DNA of 64,000 bases from Leptospira jelokensis (GCF_004769635.1 NZ_RQGH01000039.1:91847-155846); one strand, 5' to 3'; positions 9,302 to 18,685 are shown, counted from the first letter of the stretch. Notes: generated by a model from the sequence alone, not told the origin. Made by a program: numbers and translations.

Positions 9302-10231
9302 TTAAAACTGCAAAATTTGTAAACTTGTTTCTTTGTCTTTTGTGAGTTGGGCTTTTAATGCTTCGATGCCTTGGAATTTTTGTTCCTCTCGGATTTTTTT
9401 GACCATCTCCAATTCGATTTCTTTGCCGTATAAATTGTCATCAAAATCAAAGATGTTTACTTCCACATGCAAACCTAACCCATCAAAGGTGGGATTAAAA
9501 CCTATGTTGACCATTCCCTTATGGTCTTTGCCATCAAATTTGACAAAACAAGCATACACACCAACAGAAGGGAGGAGTTTGTCACTCGGAACGTGAAGAT
9601 TGGCGGTTGGGAATCCTATCGTGCGGCCTCGTTTGGCACCTTCCACAACAGTCCCAGTAATGTGGTAGTTACGACCGAGTAGGTTTTTTGCTTCTTCCAT
9701 TTCTCCTTTGTCAAGGAATCCACGGATGAGGGAGGAGGAAATTTTACTGTCTTTCTTTAAAACTGCTTCTCGTAGTTCCACCGCATAACCATACTTAGTT
9801 TTATTGGAATTGAGTAATTCAAAATCTCCGCGGCGTTCTGCTCCAAAAAAATGATTGTATCCGATGACGATGTGTTTGGCGTGCAAAGTTTTGATCATGA
9901 TGTTTTCCAAAAAGTCTTCTGCAGACATTTTGGAAAGCTCTAAGGTAAACTCTAAAACAAGAAGATAATCTATCCCAAACCCGCGGATGAGTTCTTCCTT
10001 TTCCTTTTCGGAGGAAAGGTATTTGAAATTTGGTTTTTTACCTAGTACGACGGAAGGATTTGGATAGTAGGTGACAACAACCGAAGGAATTCCAAGTTCT
10101 TTTGCTTTTTCGACCGTGCGTAACAAGAGTGTTTGGTGGCCAACGTGGATTCCATCAAAATTCCCGAGTGTGAGCGATGAACCACTTCGGAATTCATTTT
10201 GGATCGATTCTAAAGAACGAATAATTTTCAA
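9302..10231 (-). CDS. ribF: Bifunctional riboflavin kinase / FAD synthetase
   Basis: RibF phosphorylates riboflavin to FMN and then adenylylates it to FAD in the cytoplasm. The 309-residue protein has both domains in the normal order. The N-terminal nucleotidyltransferase has LGNFDGIHVGH (about residues 22-32) and ISSSLIR. The C-terminal riboflavin kinase has TIGFPTANL and a following NIGFNPTF strand. The length is that of typical bacterial RibF. It is divergent from the exported protein gene at 10268 with only about 36 bases between starts, so their promoters overlap. No FMN riboswitch can be seen upstream. Confidence 0.95.
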   Translation of the reverse strand: MKIIRSLESIQNEFRSGSSLTLGNFDGIHVGHQTLLLRTVEKAKELGIPSVVVTYYPNPSVVLGKKPNFKYLSSEKEKEELIRGFGIDYLLVLEFTLELSKMSAEDFLENIMIKTLHAKHIVIGYNHFFGAERRGDFELLNSNKTKYGYAVELREAVLKKDSKISSSLIRGFLDKGEMEEAKNLLGRNYHITGTVVEGAKRGRTIGFPTANLHVPSDKLLPSVGVYACFVKFDGKDHKGMVNIGFNPTFDGLGLHVEVNIFDFDDNLYGKEIELEMVKKIREEQKFQGIEALKAQLTKDKETSLQILQF

Positions 10232-10267
10232 AGGGGGACTTGTCTCGTAATCCGATACTTGGAATAG

Positions 10268-10837
10268 GTGTTACCATTGAAACTACGAACCCTACTCCTT
10301 ACGGCAATCTTTTTATCAACCCTTGGTGCACTCTCCTCAGATGATTCCAAAATTCCCAAACAAGAATTTGGACTGGAGGAAGGTTTACTCCCAGAAGACA
10401 TTTCCACTTTTCCTGAACTCAAAACCTGGGCCATTTACCAATCCTATGAACTAGAGCCCGATTCCCCGCACCTTGGTTTAGCAGATTCCATCTGTCGAAT
10501 GGTGCCAGAATCTGGACTTCGGTTTTTACTCGAAAAACCAAGTAATACAAAATCCACAGTGTATCTCTACTTAGATTTGACCAAGTACAGACCACTCAAA
10601 GGTTCCAAGTTCAAACCGAGAAAATTACAAATCCTTGTGAATGGAAAACCCAAACGTTCCCTCCTCACCGAAAAAAACCATGGATTCCAAAACCCAGTGG
10701 AAATCCCGCTCGAACCTTCCGAATACCCAGATGGAAAGATTTATGTGGAGTTAGTGCCGAGCCAAAACTCAGTGGGACGTTTTTGGGGGATATGGGATGC
10801 GTTTGTTGTGGAAAACCGTTTGGAGGAAAAAGAGTGA
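10268..10837 (+). CDS. Exported protein, unknown function
   Basis: The product of up to 189 residues begins with a signal peptide (LRTLLLTAIFLSTLGALSS) and no lipobox Cys, so it is probably periplasmic. The mature part is a beta-rich domain (VYLYLDLTKYRPL, KIYVELVPSQNSVGRFWG). I do not recognise the family. The first start is GTG at 10268. A TTG at 10277 has a better placed AGGTG six bases upstream and would trim three residues. It meets the STAS gene tail to tail with no gap. Confidence 0.6.
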   Translation: MLPLKLRTLLLTAIFLSTLGALSSDDSKIPKQEFGLEEGLLPEDISTFPELKTWAIYQSYELEPDSPHLGLADSICRMVPESGLRFLLEKPSNTKSTVYLYLDLTKYRPLKGSKFKPRKLQILVNGKPKRSLLTEKNHGFQNPVEIPLEPSEYPDGKIYVELVPSQNSVGRFWGIWDAFVVENRLEEKE

Positions 10838-11182
10838 TTAGACCGCGTATTTTTCGCGGTATTCGTCTTCCCCAATGGTTTGGAAGTAACTGGTAAGCCC
10901 TGCTACTTTGAAAACCTTCTCAATGGCTGGTTTCATATTGGCAATCGAGAACTTCCCTTGCAATTCTTGGACATAATTCAGCTGTTTGATGAGCATTCCA
11001 ATCCCAGAAGAGTCAATGTAGTTGAGTTTCTCCAAATTGATGATGACATGGAGGTTTGGTGCAGGTTGGCTTGGGATATTGGTTTCGAGGAAGTTTTTAA
11101 AATCTAAGGAAGTGTAGATGTCCAAACTTCCAGAAATGCTGATCACAAAGGCGTCTGCATTCTTTTTCAGATTTATTTCCAT
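10838..11182 (-). CDS. STAS-domain anti-anti-sigma factor (SpoIIAA/RsbV type)
   Basis: Proteins of this family bind an anti-sigma kinase when unphosphorylated and so free a sigma factor or another target. The 114-residue product is a single STAS domain with the motif YIDSSGIGML. Ser58 or Ser59 is the phosphorylation site by analogy with SpoIIAA. The start of the domain (VISISGSLDIYTSLDF) is also typical. No kinase or phosphatase lies next to it. The SpoIIE-type phosphatase at 52039 is the only candidate partner in this window. The family is secure and the target is unknown. Confidence 0.9.
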   Translation of the reverse strand: MEINLKKNADAFVISISGSLDIYTSLDFKNFLETNIPSQPAPNLHVIINLEKLNYIDSSGIGMLIKQLNYVQELQGKFSIANMKPAIEKVFKVAGLTSYFQTIGEDEYREKYAV

Positions 11183-11301
11183 GGGAGACCTACCGCAAGC
11201 CTCCTGTTTTTACGTTTTTTATTCAACCTTATTTTTAACAAATTAATGATTTCATTTCAAAAGTCGAAAATAGATATAGAGTCTACTATCTGGGAGTTCG
11301 T

Positions 11302-12021
11302 ATGCGTACCTCGTTTGTCTTAATTTTTACCTTCTTCTTCACCGTTGGTCTTTTTGCCGCGGATGAAAAAAATGAACCTGTGAGCCAAGCAGATGCCCAC
11401 AAACTGAATCCAGATGGAAGCATTGCACTCATTCCCTATAATGCAAAACAACAGCAGAAAATCGAACGGATTGGCAAGGAAGTGGATGATTACCATGCCA
11501 TGATCAACGAAAAGGTGAAATTCCTTAGTTTTGAGAAAAAAATCAAAGACAGTCGTTATGGCCAAGTATCCAGCGCACGGGAAATCCACCTCCCTTATGA
11601 GCCGAGTTATGTGATGCACAGTCGTTTTGTGATGAAACTAAAAGGTGGTGGCGGTGCTGAAGGTGGTGGGTTTTCCCTTGATGAACTTTCTTTCTGGTCT
11701 CGTAAATCTCTCACCGAAAAAGGAAAAGACCCTGTTACCACTTACCGTGAATTAAAAAATAGTACGGCTGGTGGAGTGAAGGGCCTTGTACTTTCTGTTC
11801 GTACTGTGACCAATGCTGATGACAATACCCTCACCTATGAATTGGAAAAAATCCAAAGTCCATGGGAAAGGATCCGATTGGCAACAGCTTACCGTGATAG
11901 ACTCCGCGAAGTGGCAAGAACCATTGACCGATACATCCAAGCAAAAGGAAAATTAGAAGCAAAAATGGTTTCTGAATCCGTTATGGAAGTCTCTGTGAGT
12001 GGTGATTTCGAAGAACCATAA
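11302..12021 (+). CDS. Exported periplasmic protein, unknown function
   Basis: The 239-residue protein has a signal peptide (RTSFVLIFTFFFTVGLFA, likely cut before ADEKNE) and a good ribosome site (GGGAG) before its ATG. The mature part holds a glycine run (LKGGGGAEGGGF) in the middle and ends in a helical segment (RIRLATAYRDRLREVARTID). I do not recognise the family. The signal suggests a periplasmic or outer-membrane-associated protein. The J-domain gene follows 28 bases downstream and may be cotranscribed. Confidence 0.6.
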   Translation: MRTSFVLIFTFFFTVGLFAADEKNEPVSQADAHKLNPDGSIALIPYNAKQQQKIERIGKEVDDYHAMINEKVKFLSFEKKIKDSRYGQVSSAREIHLPYEPSYVMHSRFVMKLKGGGGAEGGGFSLDELSFWSRKSLTEKGKDPVTTYRELKNSTAGGVKGLVLSVRTVTNADDNTLTYELEKIQSPWERIRLATAYRDRLREVARTIDRYIQAKGKLEAKMVSESVMEVSVSGDFEEP

Positions 12022-12049
12022 CATGTATTAGGTGGGATTTGAAAAGAGA

Positions 12050-12745
12050 ATGCCACCACAAAACACAAACCTATACGAAGTACTAGAAATTCCCTTTGGT
12101 GCAACGACGGAAGAAATCAAAACTTCATTCCGTCGTCTAGCCAAACTCTACCACCCTGATATCCCGAACACCGGATCCTATTCCAAATTCCAAAGTTTAC
12201 ATTTTGCCTACCAAACTCTGACAGGCCTTGCCAGAAAGCAGTATGATGAAGAGTTTAAAAAAAATTATGCCAAAGAGTTCCTAAAACGAAAACTAGAAGA
12301 ACACCCCATCGTTTTACCTGTATCCCGAGTTCGGTTTACGACAGGGATCATGGACCTTGCCAAAAGGGGCCTGATGCGAAAAGGATTTCGAAACAAGGAT
12401 CGAAGGAAAGTGACTGGGATTGATTATGATCTGGTGATCGATCTAAAAGAATCAGAAATCATCCGGCCCGTGATTGCCGTGATCCCACTCACGGTTCGCA
12501 TCGTATGTAGGGACTGTATGGGTAGTGACCCTCACTGCCCTGCCTGCAATGGCCGAGGGAGTTATAAAGGGTATCGCAAGTTAAATGTAGAATTCCCAGT
12601 ATCTTCCCTTGTCCCATCCAAGGTGTTTGAGTTTGATCTCTCTAAATTCCGACCAGATTCTTTCACCCATTTTAAGAAAAAATTCCTTCGGGTCAAACTC
12701 CTTGTGCATAAAAATATCCCTTTACGGACAAAGACCGCCGTCTAA
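12050..12745 (+). CDS. J-domain protein with a half zinc-finger motif
   Basis: The N-terminal 65 residues are a J domain (LYEVLEIPFGATTEEIKTSF, then LYHPDIP with the HPD that activates DnaK). The rest differs from classical DnaJ. There is no Gly/Phe linker and only one partial zinc module, CRDC-x5-CPACNGRG, in place of four. The end is basic (FRPDSFTHFKKKFLRVKLL). It is therefore a specialised cochaperone and not the main DnaJ. A GTG at 12032 could add six residues, but the ATG at 12050 begins where the conserved domain does. Eleven bases separate it from manA. The client protein is unknown. Confidence 0.8.
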   Translation: MPPQNTNLYEVLEIPFGATTEEIKTSFRRLAKLYHPDIPNTGSYSKFQSLHFAYQTLTGLARKQYDEEFKKNYAKEFLKRKLEEHPIVLPVSRVRFTTGIMDLAKRGLMRKGFRNKDRRKVTGIDYDLVIDLKESEIIRPVIAVIPLTVRIVCRDCMGSDPHCPACNGRGSYKGYRKLNVEFPVSSLVPSKVFEFDLSKFRPDSFTHFKKKFLRVKLLVHKNIPLRTKTAV

Positions 12746-12756
12746 AACGGAAACGG

Positions 12757-13776
12757 ATGGAGAGGATTCCAAAAGTCTTATTTGTTACCCCAATTTACAA
12801 AGAAAAGATATGGGGTGGCAGAAAATTGGAATCCCAATTGGGACGAAAGATCCCTGAAGGCCTCATTGGTGAATCCTGGGAAGTCTCCGTCTACGATTCC
12901 GATATTTCACTCATTGAAAATCCTGAGTTCCAGAACCTTCCCTTAACAACACTCATCCAAAAAGCACCCAATGAAGTGCTTGGAAAACCGTTTGCAAATG
13001 CTAGTTTGCCCCTGCTTGTCAAAGTCATCGATGCCAAAGAAAAACTTTCGGTGCAAGTCCACCCCGATGATGCCTATGCCCTGAAGTATGATCCCAAATC
13101 CAAAGGGAAAAAAGAATGTTGGTACGTTTTGTCCGCAGACCCTGGTGCGGAACTCGTAGTTGGTTTTGGAACCCAAACAAACCGTGAAGACTATGAATCT
13201 CTCGTAAAACAAAATTTAGGTGAATCTGTCTTAAAAAAATGGCCAGTGAAACCGGGGGATGTATTCCTTCTGAATCCTGGCACCATCCATGCCATTGGTG
13301 GTGGTGTGGTACTTCTCGAAGTGCAACAATCCTCTGATTCTACCTATCGTGTGTATGATTATGGTAGGATTGGTGATGATGGAAAACCAAGAGAACTGCA
13401 TTTAGAAAAGGCATTGTCTGTTTTGAATTTTGAAGCATCCAAGGGTGAGGAAAAATTACAAAAAACTCTGCTTGGCCACCATCCCTTTTCCCGGTATCTT
13501 TTCACATCCAATGACAAATTTAGGTTAGAGTCTTGGGAATTCAACCAAGCACAAAACTTCACCTTTGCACCGTTAAATGAACCTTCTTGTTTTGGGATCT
13601 TTTTTACTGTATCCGGTTCGGTTTATTTTCCTGAACTGAGGCGTATGGTGGGTCCAAATGAAACATTTTTTGTCACAGCATCTGGATTTGTCGAAACCAT
13701 TTCTGCATCAGCTTCTCCAGGCACAAAATTAGCGTATATGTCAGCAGGAACTGATCTGGTAAAATACCAGTCGTAA
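12757..13776 (+). CDS. manA: Mannose-6-phosphate isomerase, class I
   Basis: This zinc enzyme interconverts fructose 6-phosphate and mannose 6-phosphate, feeding GDP-mannose for surface polysaccharide. The 339-residue protein shows the type I pattern: PIYKEKIWGGRKLE near the start, the zinc-binding VQVHPDD (about residue 105), LNPGTIHAIGGGVVLLEVQQ and then DYGR. The length is close to that of the short bacterial form. It follows the J-domain gene closely and ends tail to tail with the pirin gene, 17 bases apart. Confidence 0.93.
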   Translation: MERIPKVLFVTPIYKEKIWGGRKLESQLGRKIPEGLIGESWEVSVYDSDISLIENPEFQNLPLTTLIQKAPNEVLGKPFANASLPLLVKVIDAKEKLSVQVHPDDAYALKYDPKSKGKKECWYVLSADPGAELVVGFGTQTNREDYESLVKQNLGESVLKKWPVKPGDVFLLNPGTIHAIGGGVVLLEVQQSSDSTYRVYDYGRIGDDGKPRELHLEKALSVLNFEASKGEEKLQKTLLGHHPFSRYLFTSNDKFRLESWEFNQAQNFTFAPLNEPSCFGIFFTVSGSVYFPELRRMVGPNETFFVTASGFVETISASASPGTKLAYMSAGTDLVKYQS

Positions 13777-13792
13777 AAAAGATTTTTTTGAT

Positions 13793-14659
13793 TTATGACG
13801 AACCTGGTAAAGGAATCCGATCGGTTTCACCAGGCACTTTTGGAAATTCATCCTTTGCCCATCTTACCTTTGCTTCATCAATCAAAGTTTGGTCAGTAGA
13901 AACAAAGTTCCAATACAAATGTCTTTTTTCTTTGAGTGGTTCTCCACCTAACAACATCAATCGGCTGTTTTGTTTGGCTTTAAAGGTTACTTTAGTTCCT
14001 TTTTCAAACAACACCATTGATCCCATGGCATAGGACTCCCCCTCTGATTCGATGGCTCCGCGGGTTACATAGAGTCCTGCTTCTTCCTCCGAACCGAGTT
14101 TCCATTCAATCAAATCGGATTCCATTTTTAAATCAATGTCTGCATAAAACAAAGGAGAGTGTACGATTGCTTTCGATTCTAATCCTAAAAACTTACCACC
14201 TAACAAGCGAAATGTAACACCGTTCCCATTCCAAACTGGGATTTCAGTTTCGGAAAGGTGTTGGAAACTTGGTTCCATCTGTTCTTTCTCTTTTGGTAAC
14301 GCAATCCAGGTTTGGATGCCTTCTAACACTTCATATTTAGGATCAAACTTAGACCGTTCACTGTGTACAATACCATTCCCCGCTACCATCCAATTGGTTT
14401 CACCAGGACGAATGTCCATCTCCACTCTTAGGCTATCTCGGTGGGTGATCACCCCATCATATAAAAATGTGATGGTCGCAAGCCCAATGTGCGGGTGGGC
14501 ACGAACCACAAGTTCTTCGCCAGTGACAACAGGTACAGGTCCAAAATGATCAAAAAAAACAAAGGGTCCCACCGATCGTTTTTCTAACGCCGGTAATACG
14601 CGACGGATGATAAAATTGTCTCCTAAGTCTTTGGAATGTCCGACGAGCGATTTTGTCAT
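13793..14659 (-). CDS. Pirin-family bicupin protein
   Basis: Pirins are Fe-binding bicupins. Some have quercetin 2,3-dioxygenase activity and others act as redox-linked regulators. The 288-residue protein has the pirin start (VGPFVFFDHFGP), the metal-site motif HPHIGLATITFLYDG with later ITHRDS, and GNGIVHSE. The second cupin follows in its usual place. Its start overlaps the end of the propeller gene by four bases, so the two are probably translated together. The family is clear, and the substrate cannot be read from the sequence. Confidence 0.88.
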   Translation of the reverse strand: MTKSLVGHSKDLGDNFIIRRVLPALEKRSVGPFVFFDHFGPVPVVTGEELVVRAHPHIGLATITFLYDGVITHRDSLRVEMDIRPGETNWMVAGNGIVHSERSKFDPKYEVLEGIQTWIALPKEKEQMEPSFQHLSETEIPVWNGNGVTFRLLGGKFLGLESKAIVHSPLFYADIDLKMESDLIEWKLGSEEEAGLYVTRGAIESEGESYAMGSMVLFEKGTKVTFKAKQNSRLMLLGGEPLKEKRHLYWNFVSTDQTLIDEAKVRWAKDEFPKVPGETDRIPLPGSS

Positions 14660-15744
14660 TTGGATTTAGACTTCTTTGGTTTTGGTTTTGTTGGTTTCTT
14701 TTTTGCCGAAACTTTCGAATTCGTTTTGGCCTTACCATTGGATTTGGTTTTGGACTTTTGTTTTGAACCCGATTTGGAATTCCCTTTTGATTCTTCTACC
14801 TTTCCGACAAACAGTCCAATCGCCTCTTTCCCTTTTGTCCAATGGGCTTTGTCCCTTGCATTGAAATAGAGGATAAAGATATTTTCAGCTTCCGAATACT
14901 TAACATCGCAGGCATAAACATGGCTTGCTTTCCATCCTCTTCCCGTTGGCCCAAGGATAGGAGTTTGGTTGATCCGTTCAAAATGGATCCCATCTTCACT
15001 TTGTAAAAAAAGGATCGCAGAACAGGATTCCTTTCGAACCGGGTTCCAAAAAATTCCATTTTGAAATCCTAAGTACCTTCCTTTCCAAGGGATGACCTTG
15101 ATGGAACCTGCACCTAAATTACAAAAAGGATCCATTCCATTGGGTGAAATGATAGGTTCTGAAAAATAGGAAAACGGACCCAGGGGAGAACTTGATTCTG
15201 CCACCGTAATGTATTTGGGTTCACAAAAACCACAATCAGGGACCATCACAAGGGAAGAAGAAAAGTACATTCTGTACTTATTTCCAAACTTTACAAGGCA
15301 AGGATTACTGACAGATTCACCATAGTTTGGATCTTTGTGAAAGGGAAATTTAGGAATGATGACCGTTTTTGGTTTTGACCAATGTTTTAGGTCTTTACTT
15401 GTTTTTACTTCAATCCTTGATTTCCATTTGCGGTAGGGAAACCAAGACATAAGCACATGGAAAAATTTATATTTTTCATAATACAAATAATAGGTTCCCT
15501 CTTCAAAGTAGATAAAGGGACGCATTGCATTCCATACAATGGATTTCTTTTTTTTCCAAGTGATTCCATCTTCCGATACATACTCTAACACACCAAAGAT
15601 GTTATGCGCAAATAAATGCCAGAGTCCATCGGGACATACCTCTGGGAATAAAAAACTGGGATCGGCCAAGATGGGAGATGGGAATCCAGGTTTGAGAATG
15701 GGGTCGTCTTGGTAGAGTTGCCAATAGATATTTTGTATGTTCAA
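14656..15744 (-). CDS. Five-bladed propeller, glycoside-hydrolase-43-like, with a Lys/Ser-rich tail
   Basis: The 362-residue protein has repeated blade motifs of the GH43/GH32-like propeller type (ILADPSFLFPEV, GLWHLFAHN, GTYYLYYE, SNPCLVKFGNKYRMYF, HVYACDVKYSE). It has no signal peptide. The last 45 residues are almost only Lys, Ser, Thr, Pro and Asn (KQKSKTKSNGKAKTNSK), which is unusual for a glycosidase and suggests nucleic-acid or surface binding. The acidic catalytic residues could not be assigned with confidence, so hydrolase activity is only inferred. It is coupled to the pirin gene by an ATGA overlap. Confidence 0.65.
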   Translation of the reverse strand: MNIQNIYWQLYQDDPILKPGFPSPILADPSFLFPEVCPDGLWHLFAHNIFGVLEYVSEDGITWKKKKSIVWNAMRPFIYFEEGTYYLYYEKYKFFHVLMSWFPYRKWKSRIEVKTSKDLKHWSKPKTVIIPKFPFHKDPNYGESVSNPCLVKFGNKYRMYFSSSLVMVPDCGFCEPKYITVAESSSPLGPFSYFSEPIISPNGMDPFCNLGAGSIKVIPWKGRYLGFQNGIFWNPVRKESCSAILFLQSEDGIHFERINQTPILGPTGRGWKASHVYACDVKYSEAENIFILYFNARDKAHWTKGKEAIGLFVGKVEESKGNSKSGSKQKSKTKSNGKAKTNSKVSAKKKPTKPKPKKSKSK

Positions 15745-15759
15745 ATGAAATGAATTTCC

Positions 15760-16302
15760 TTATTTTTCCAAAACAGTTTTTAGATTCGAAAGTCCTTCTT
15801 CAAAATCGTTCCCAATCATTTCTTCAAAGTCCATAAAAAGTAACATCAAATTAAATGGATAAGGCATCGATCCATCAAATCCCCAAATGACTTTGGATTT
15901 TTTGGGATCAAGAGAAGATACCTTCATATAACTTCTTTCGGTGCCCTCAAATGGTTCAAAAAATCTAAGTTCGGTTTGCATCTCCATTGCATCAGCATTG
16001 ATCATTTTGATTTCTTGTTCGCCAATACCAACATCTTTCACTTGGCTTTCCCATCGTGAAACAAACCCAACAGTTCCGTCTTCACCAGTGAAGATCTTTT
16101 TCATATCGGGATCACGTTTGGCCCATACACTGTACTGGTCTTGGTTTTTTAAAAGGCGTATGAAGGTAAAAACCTCTGATGCCGATTTTCCAATATCAAT
16201 GGACCTTTCCACTTGGTAACTAGAAGGTAAAAAAATTGCCAACACAAGTGGGATGGCAATGATACCGATGATTCCGATTGCGATCTTTTTGCCTAGATTC
16301 AT
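15760..16302 (-). CDS. SRPBCC-fold protein with N-terminal membrane anchor
   Basis: The 180-residue protein starts with a hydrophobic helix (KKIAIGIIGIIAIPLVLAIF) followed by an SRPBCC (START/Bet v1-like) domain: SYQVERSIDIGKSASEVF at the head and a closing helix (FEEMIGNDFEEGLSNLKTVL). Such domains bind hydrophobic ligands. The ligand here is unknown. The anchor puts the domain at the membrane, probably on the outer face. It lies 15 bases upstream of the propeller gene and may be in the same operon. A second SRPBCC protein with the same plan is encoded at 61757. Confidence 0.75.
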   Translation of the reverse strand: MNLGKKIAIGIIGIIAIPLVLAIFLPSSYQVERSIDIGKSASEVFTFIRLLKNQDQYSVWAKRDPDMKKIFTGEDGTVGFVSRWESQVKDVGIGEQEIKMINADAMEMQTELRFFEPFEGTERSYMKVSSLDPKKSKVIWGFDGSMPYPFNLMLLFMDFEEMIGNDFEEGLSNLKTVLEK

Positions 16303-16344
16303 AACTCGTAAATTTGGATCAAAATTTGATCTCCGTCAATTGAT

Positions 16345-17664
16345 TTACCCTCTTGGCCTTAAATTCCAACTAAAAATCAGAAGGAAAATCGCGATGAGTG
16401 TGGAAACCAAAATGGCACCAATTGCGACATCCCATGAATAATGTGTGGATAAAAGAGCAAGGCCCTTACCTTGCGTTGTGCGACCAAGAGAACCAAAAAG
16501 ACCAATGAATCCGGCCGCAGTCCCCACGGCTTTTTTGGAAGTAAAATCCATGCCAGCTACACCTAACAACATAACAGGCGGATAAATGAAAAGTCCAATC
16601 ATTCCAAACAAAACATAATCGATCCAAATATTCCCGGGAGGATTTACCATGATTCCCACAAAAGCAAAAAAGATAGGAATGATACAAAGTAAACTTACCA
16701 TCCCGCGACGGCCTCCCAACCGATCAGAAACCCATCCCATAAGTAATGTGGAACCAATCCCACCAAATTCCAAAATCAAAGTGGAATAACCTCCACCTAA
16801 TATATCAGCACCTTTCGTTTCTTTTAAGTAAGTTGGGCCCCAATCGATCAAACTGTAACGTATGATGTATACAAAAAAATTGATAATCGCAAATAACCAA
16901 ATGTATTTGTTTAATAATACTTGTTCCACAATCAGTTGTTTGGTGGTAAGTTCCTTTTCGTGATCTTCTTTTTCTTCTGGTGGGTAATCATTCCGATACA
17001 CTTCGATCGGTGGAAGGCCAACGGATTGTGGTGTGTCCACAAGTCGTTTATAAACTAAATATGCTTCAATCAGGGCAATGAAACCTGGAATAAAAAATGC
17101 GTATTGCCATCCATACTTGGCTGCAGAGTGAGATGCGACAACACCAACAAGTCCTCCTCCAATATTATGTGCAATATTCCAAAATGCAAACGTAGTACCC
17201 CTTTCTCCAACGGAATACCAATGCCCAAGAGAACGACCACTAGGTGGCCAACCCATTCCTTGCACTAAACCATTGGCTCCCCATAAAAACAGATGTACCC
17301 AATAATGATTCGCAAATCCAAATGAAAAATTCAAAATGGCAGTGAGAAAGAGTCCAACTGCCATAAATTTTTTGGGATTGGATCGGTCCGACAAAGCACC
17401 CATAAAAAATTTTCCAATCCCATAGGTGATAGCGGTCACTGCCAAGATATCACCTATCTCTGATTTGGAATATGACAATGCTTCTCCAATTTCTTTTGAA
17501 ACAGGAGAAAAGTTATTACGAGTGAGGTAGTAGACCGTATAACCGATGAAAGTTGATTCGAGTACTCGGAACCTATATTTGGGGTAAAGAGTTTGAATTT
17601 CTGTTTCGGATTTTTGTGGGATGGCAGGCGCTGGGGAAAACCACTGCCGAATGGACTTGTACAT
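16345..17664 (-). CDS. glpT: GlpT-like organophosphate:phosphate antiporter (MFS)
   Basis: GlpT imports glycerol 3-phosphate in exchange for inorganic phosphate across the inner membrane. The 439-residue protein has twelve predicted helices and matches the family along its whole length. Key residues are in place: Arg49 in YYLTRNNF and the second binding arginine in YIIRYSLIDWGPTYLKE correspond to the two substrate arginines of the Escherichia coli protein. QGMGWPPSGR, DTPQSVGLPPIE and KKAVGTAAGF are also present. UhpT- or UhpC-type substrates are possible, but the long stretches shared with GlpT favour glycerol 3-phosphate. No other glp gene is adjacent. Confidence 0.88.
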   Translation of the reverse strand: MYKSIRQWFSPAPAIPQKSETEIQTLYPKYRFRVLESTFIGYTVYYLTRNNFSPVSKEIGEALSYSKSEIGDILAVTAITYGIGKFFMGALSDRSNPKKFMAVGLFLTAILNFSFGFANHYWVHLFLWGANGLVQGMGWPPSGRSLGHWYSVGERGTTFAFWNIAHNIGGGLVGVVASHSAAKYGWQYAFFIPGFIALIEAYLVYKRLVDTPQSVGLPPIEVYRNDYPPEEKEDHEKELTTKQLIVEQVLLNKYIWLFAIINFFVYIIRYSLIDWGPTYLKETKGADILGGGYSTLILEFGGIGSTLLMGWVSDRLGGRRGMVSLLCIIPIFFAFVGIMVNPPGNIWIDYVLFGMIGLFIYPPVMLLGVAGMDFTSKKAVGTAAGFIGLFGSLGRTTQGKGLALLSTHYSWDVAIGAILVSTLIAIFLLIFSWNLRPRG

Positions 17665-17710
17665 AAACTTGGAAATTGGTATCTAATAGAAAGGAGTCAA
17701 GTGTATTCTT

Positions 17711-18685
17711 ATGGAAACAACAATTCGAAATGGATTTACCGATACAATTGGAAACACCCCACTGATCCGTATTCGTTCATTAAGTGAAGAGACAGGTTGT
17801 GAAATTTTAGGAAAAGCTGAATTTTTAAACCCTGGTGGGTCGGTGAAAGATCGTGCAGCACTTTACATCATCGAAGATGCAGAAAAAAAAGGCCTCTTAA
17901 AAAAAGGGGGGACCGTCGTTGAAGGTACTGCCGGGAATACTGGCATTGGACTCACCCATATTTGCAATGCAAAAGGATACAAAACCATCATTGTCATCCC
18001 AGAGACTCAATCCAAAGAAAAAATTGAAATGTTACGCACATTAGGTGCAGAAGTCATCTTAGTTCCGGCAGTTCCCTATTCTGATCCAGGAAATTATGTA
18101 AGGGTCTCTGAAAAAATTGCCAAGGAAACTCCCAACTCCCTTTGGGCCAATCAGTTTGATAACCTTGCCAATCGGAATGCTCATTTTGAATCCACTGGCC
18201 CAGAAATTTGGAACCAGACCCAAGGAAAAATCGATGTTTGGACCACATCCATTGGAACAGGTGGGACCTATGCTGGCACAGCTCTTTATCTCAAATCAAA
18301 AAATCCGAACATCAAATGCATTGTCGCGGATCCGTATGGATCGGGAGTGTATTCATTAGTCAAAACAGGGAAAATTACCATTGAAGGTTCGTCCATCACA
18401 GAAGGGATCGGGCAAGGTCGCATCACTAAAAATATGGAAGGTATGCCCGCCGATGACGCCATTCGCATCCACGACAAAGATGCCCTTACCATTTTACAAA
18501 AAGTATTAAAGGAAGATGGACTCTTTATGGGAGGCAGTGTGGGGATCAATTTAGCAGCCGCCACCCAAATCGCCAAACAAATGGGACCAGGTCATACCAT
18601 CGTTACCGTGTTATGCGACACAGGAACCAAGTACCAATCTAAAGTTTACAATCCTGAATTTTTACAATCCAAAGGACTGATGTAA
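17711..18685 (+). CDS. cysK: Cysteine synthase (O-acetylserine sulfhydrylase)
   Basis: This pyridoxal-phosphate enzyme makes cysteine from O-acetylserine and sulfide. The 324-residue protein has the fold-type II signature NPGGSVKDR with Lys46 as the cofactor lysine, the substrate loop EGTAGNTGIGL, the phosphate-binding GTGGTYAG and a C-terminal VLCDTGTKYQSK. The head (IGNTPLIRI) is standard. Close relatives include cystathionine beta-synthase-like proteins, but there is no CBS or haem domain here. It is divergent from glpT with about 46 bases between the starts. Confidence 0.92.
   Translation: METTIRNGFTDTIGNTPLIRIRSLSEETGCEILGKAEFLNPGGSVKDRAALYIIEDAEKKGLLKKGGTVVEGTAGNTGIGLTHICNAKGYKTIIVIPETQSKEKIEMLRTLGAEVILVPAVPYSDPGNYVRVSEKIAKETPNSLWANQFDNLANRNAHFESTGPEIWNQTQGKIDVWTTSIGTGGTYAGTALYLKSKNPNIKCIVADPYGSGVYSLVKTGKITIEGSSITEGIGQGRITKNMEGMPADDAIRIHDKDALTILQKVLKEDGLFMGGSVGINLAAATQIAKQMGPGHTIVTVLCDTGTKYQSKVYNPEFLQSKGLM

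Noticed and set aside
9302..10300. FMN riboswitch for ribF
   Set aside because: Only about 36 bases separate the ribF start from the divergent gene, too short for the conserved six-helix aptamer, and none of its core is visible.
13777..13792. Terminator between manA and the pirin gene
   Set aside because: The gap has an A-run followed by a T-run with a two-base centre. The stem is all A-T and too weak to call.
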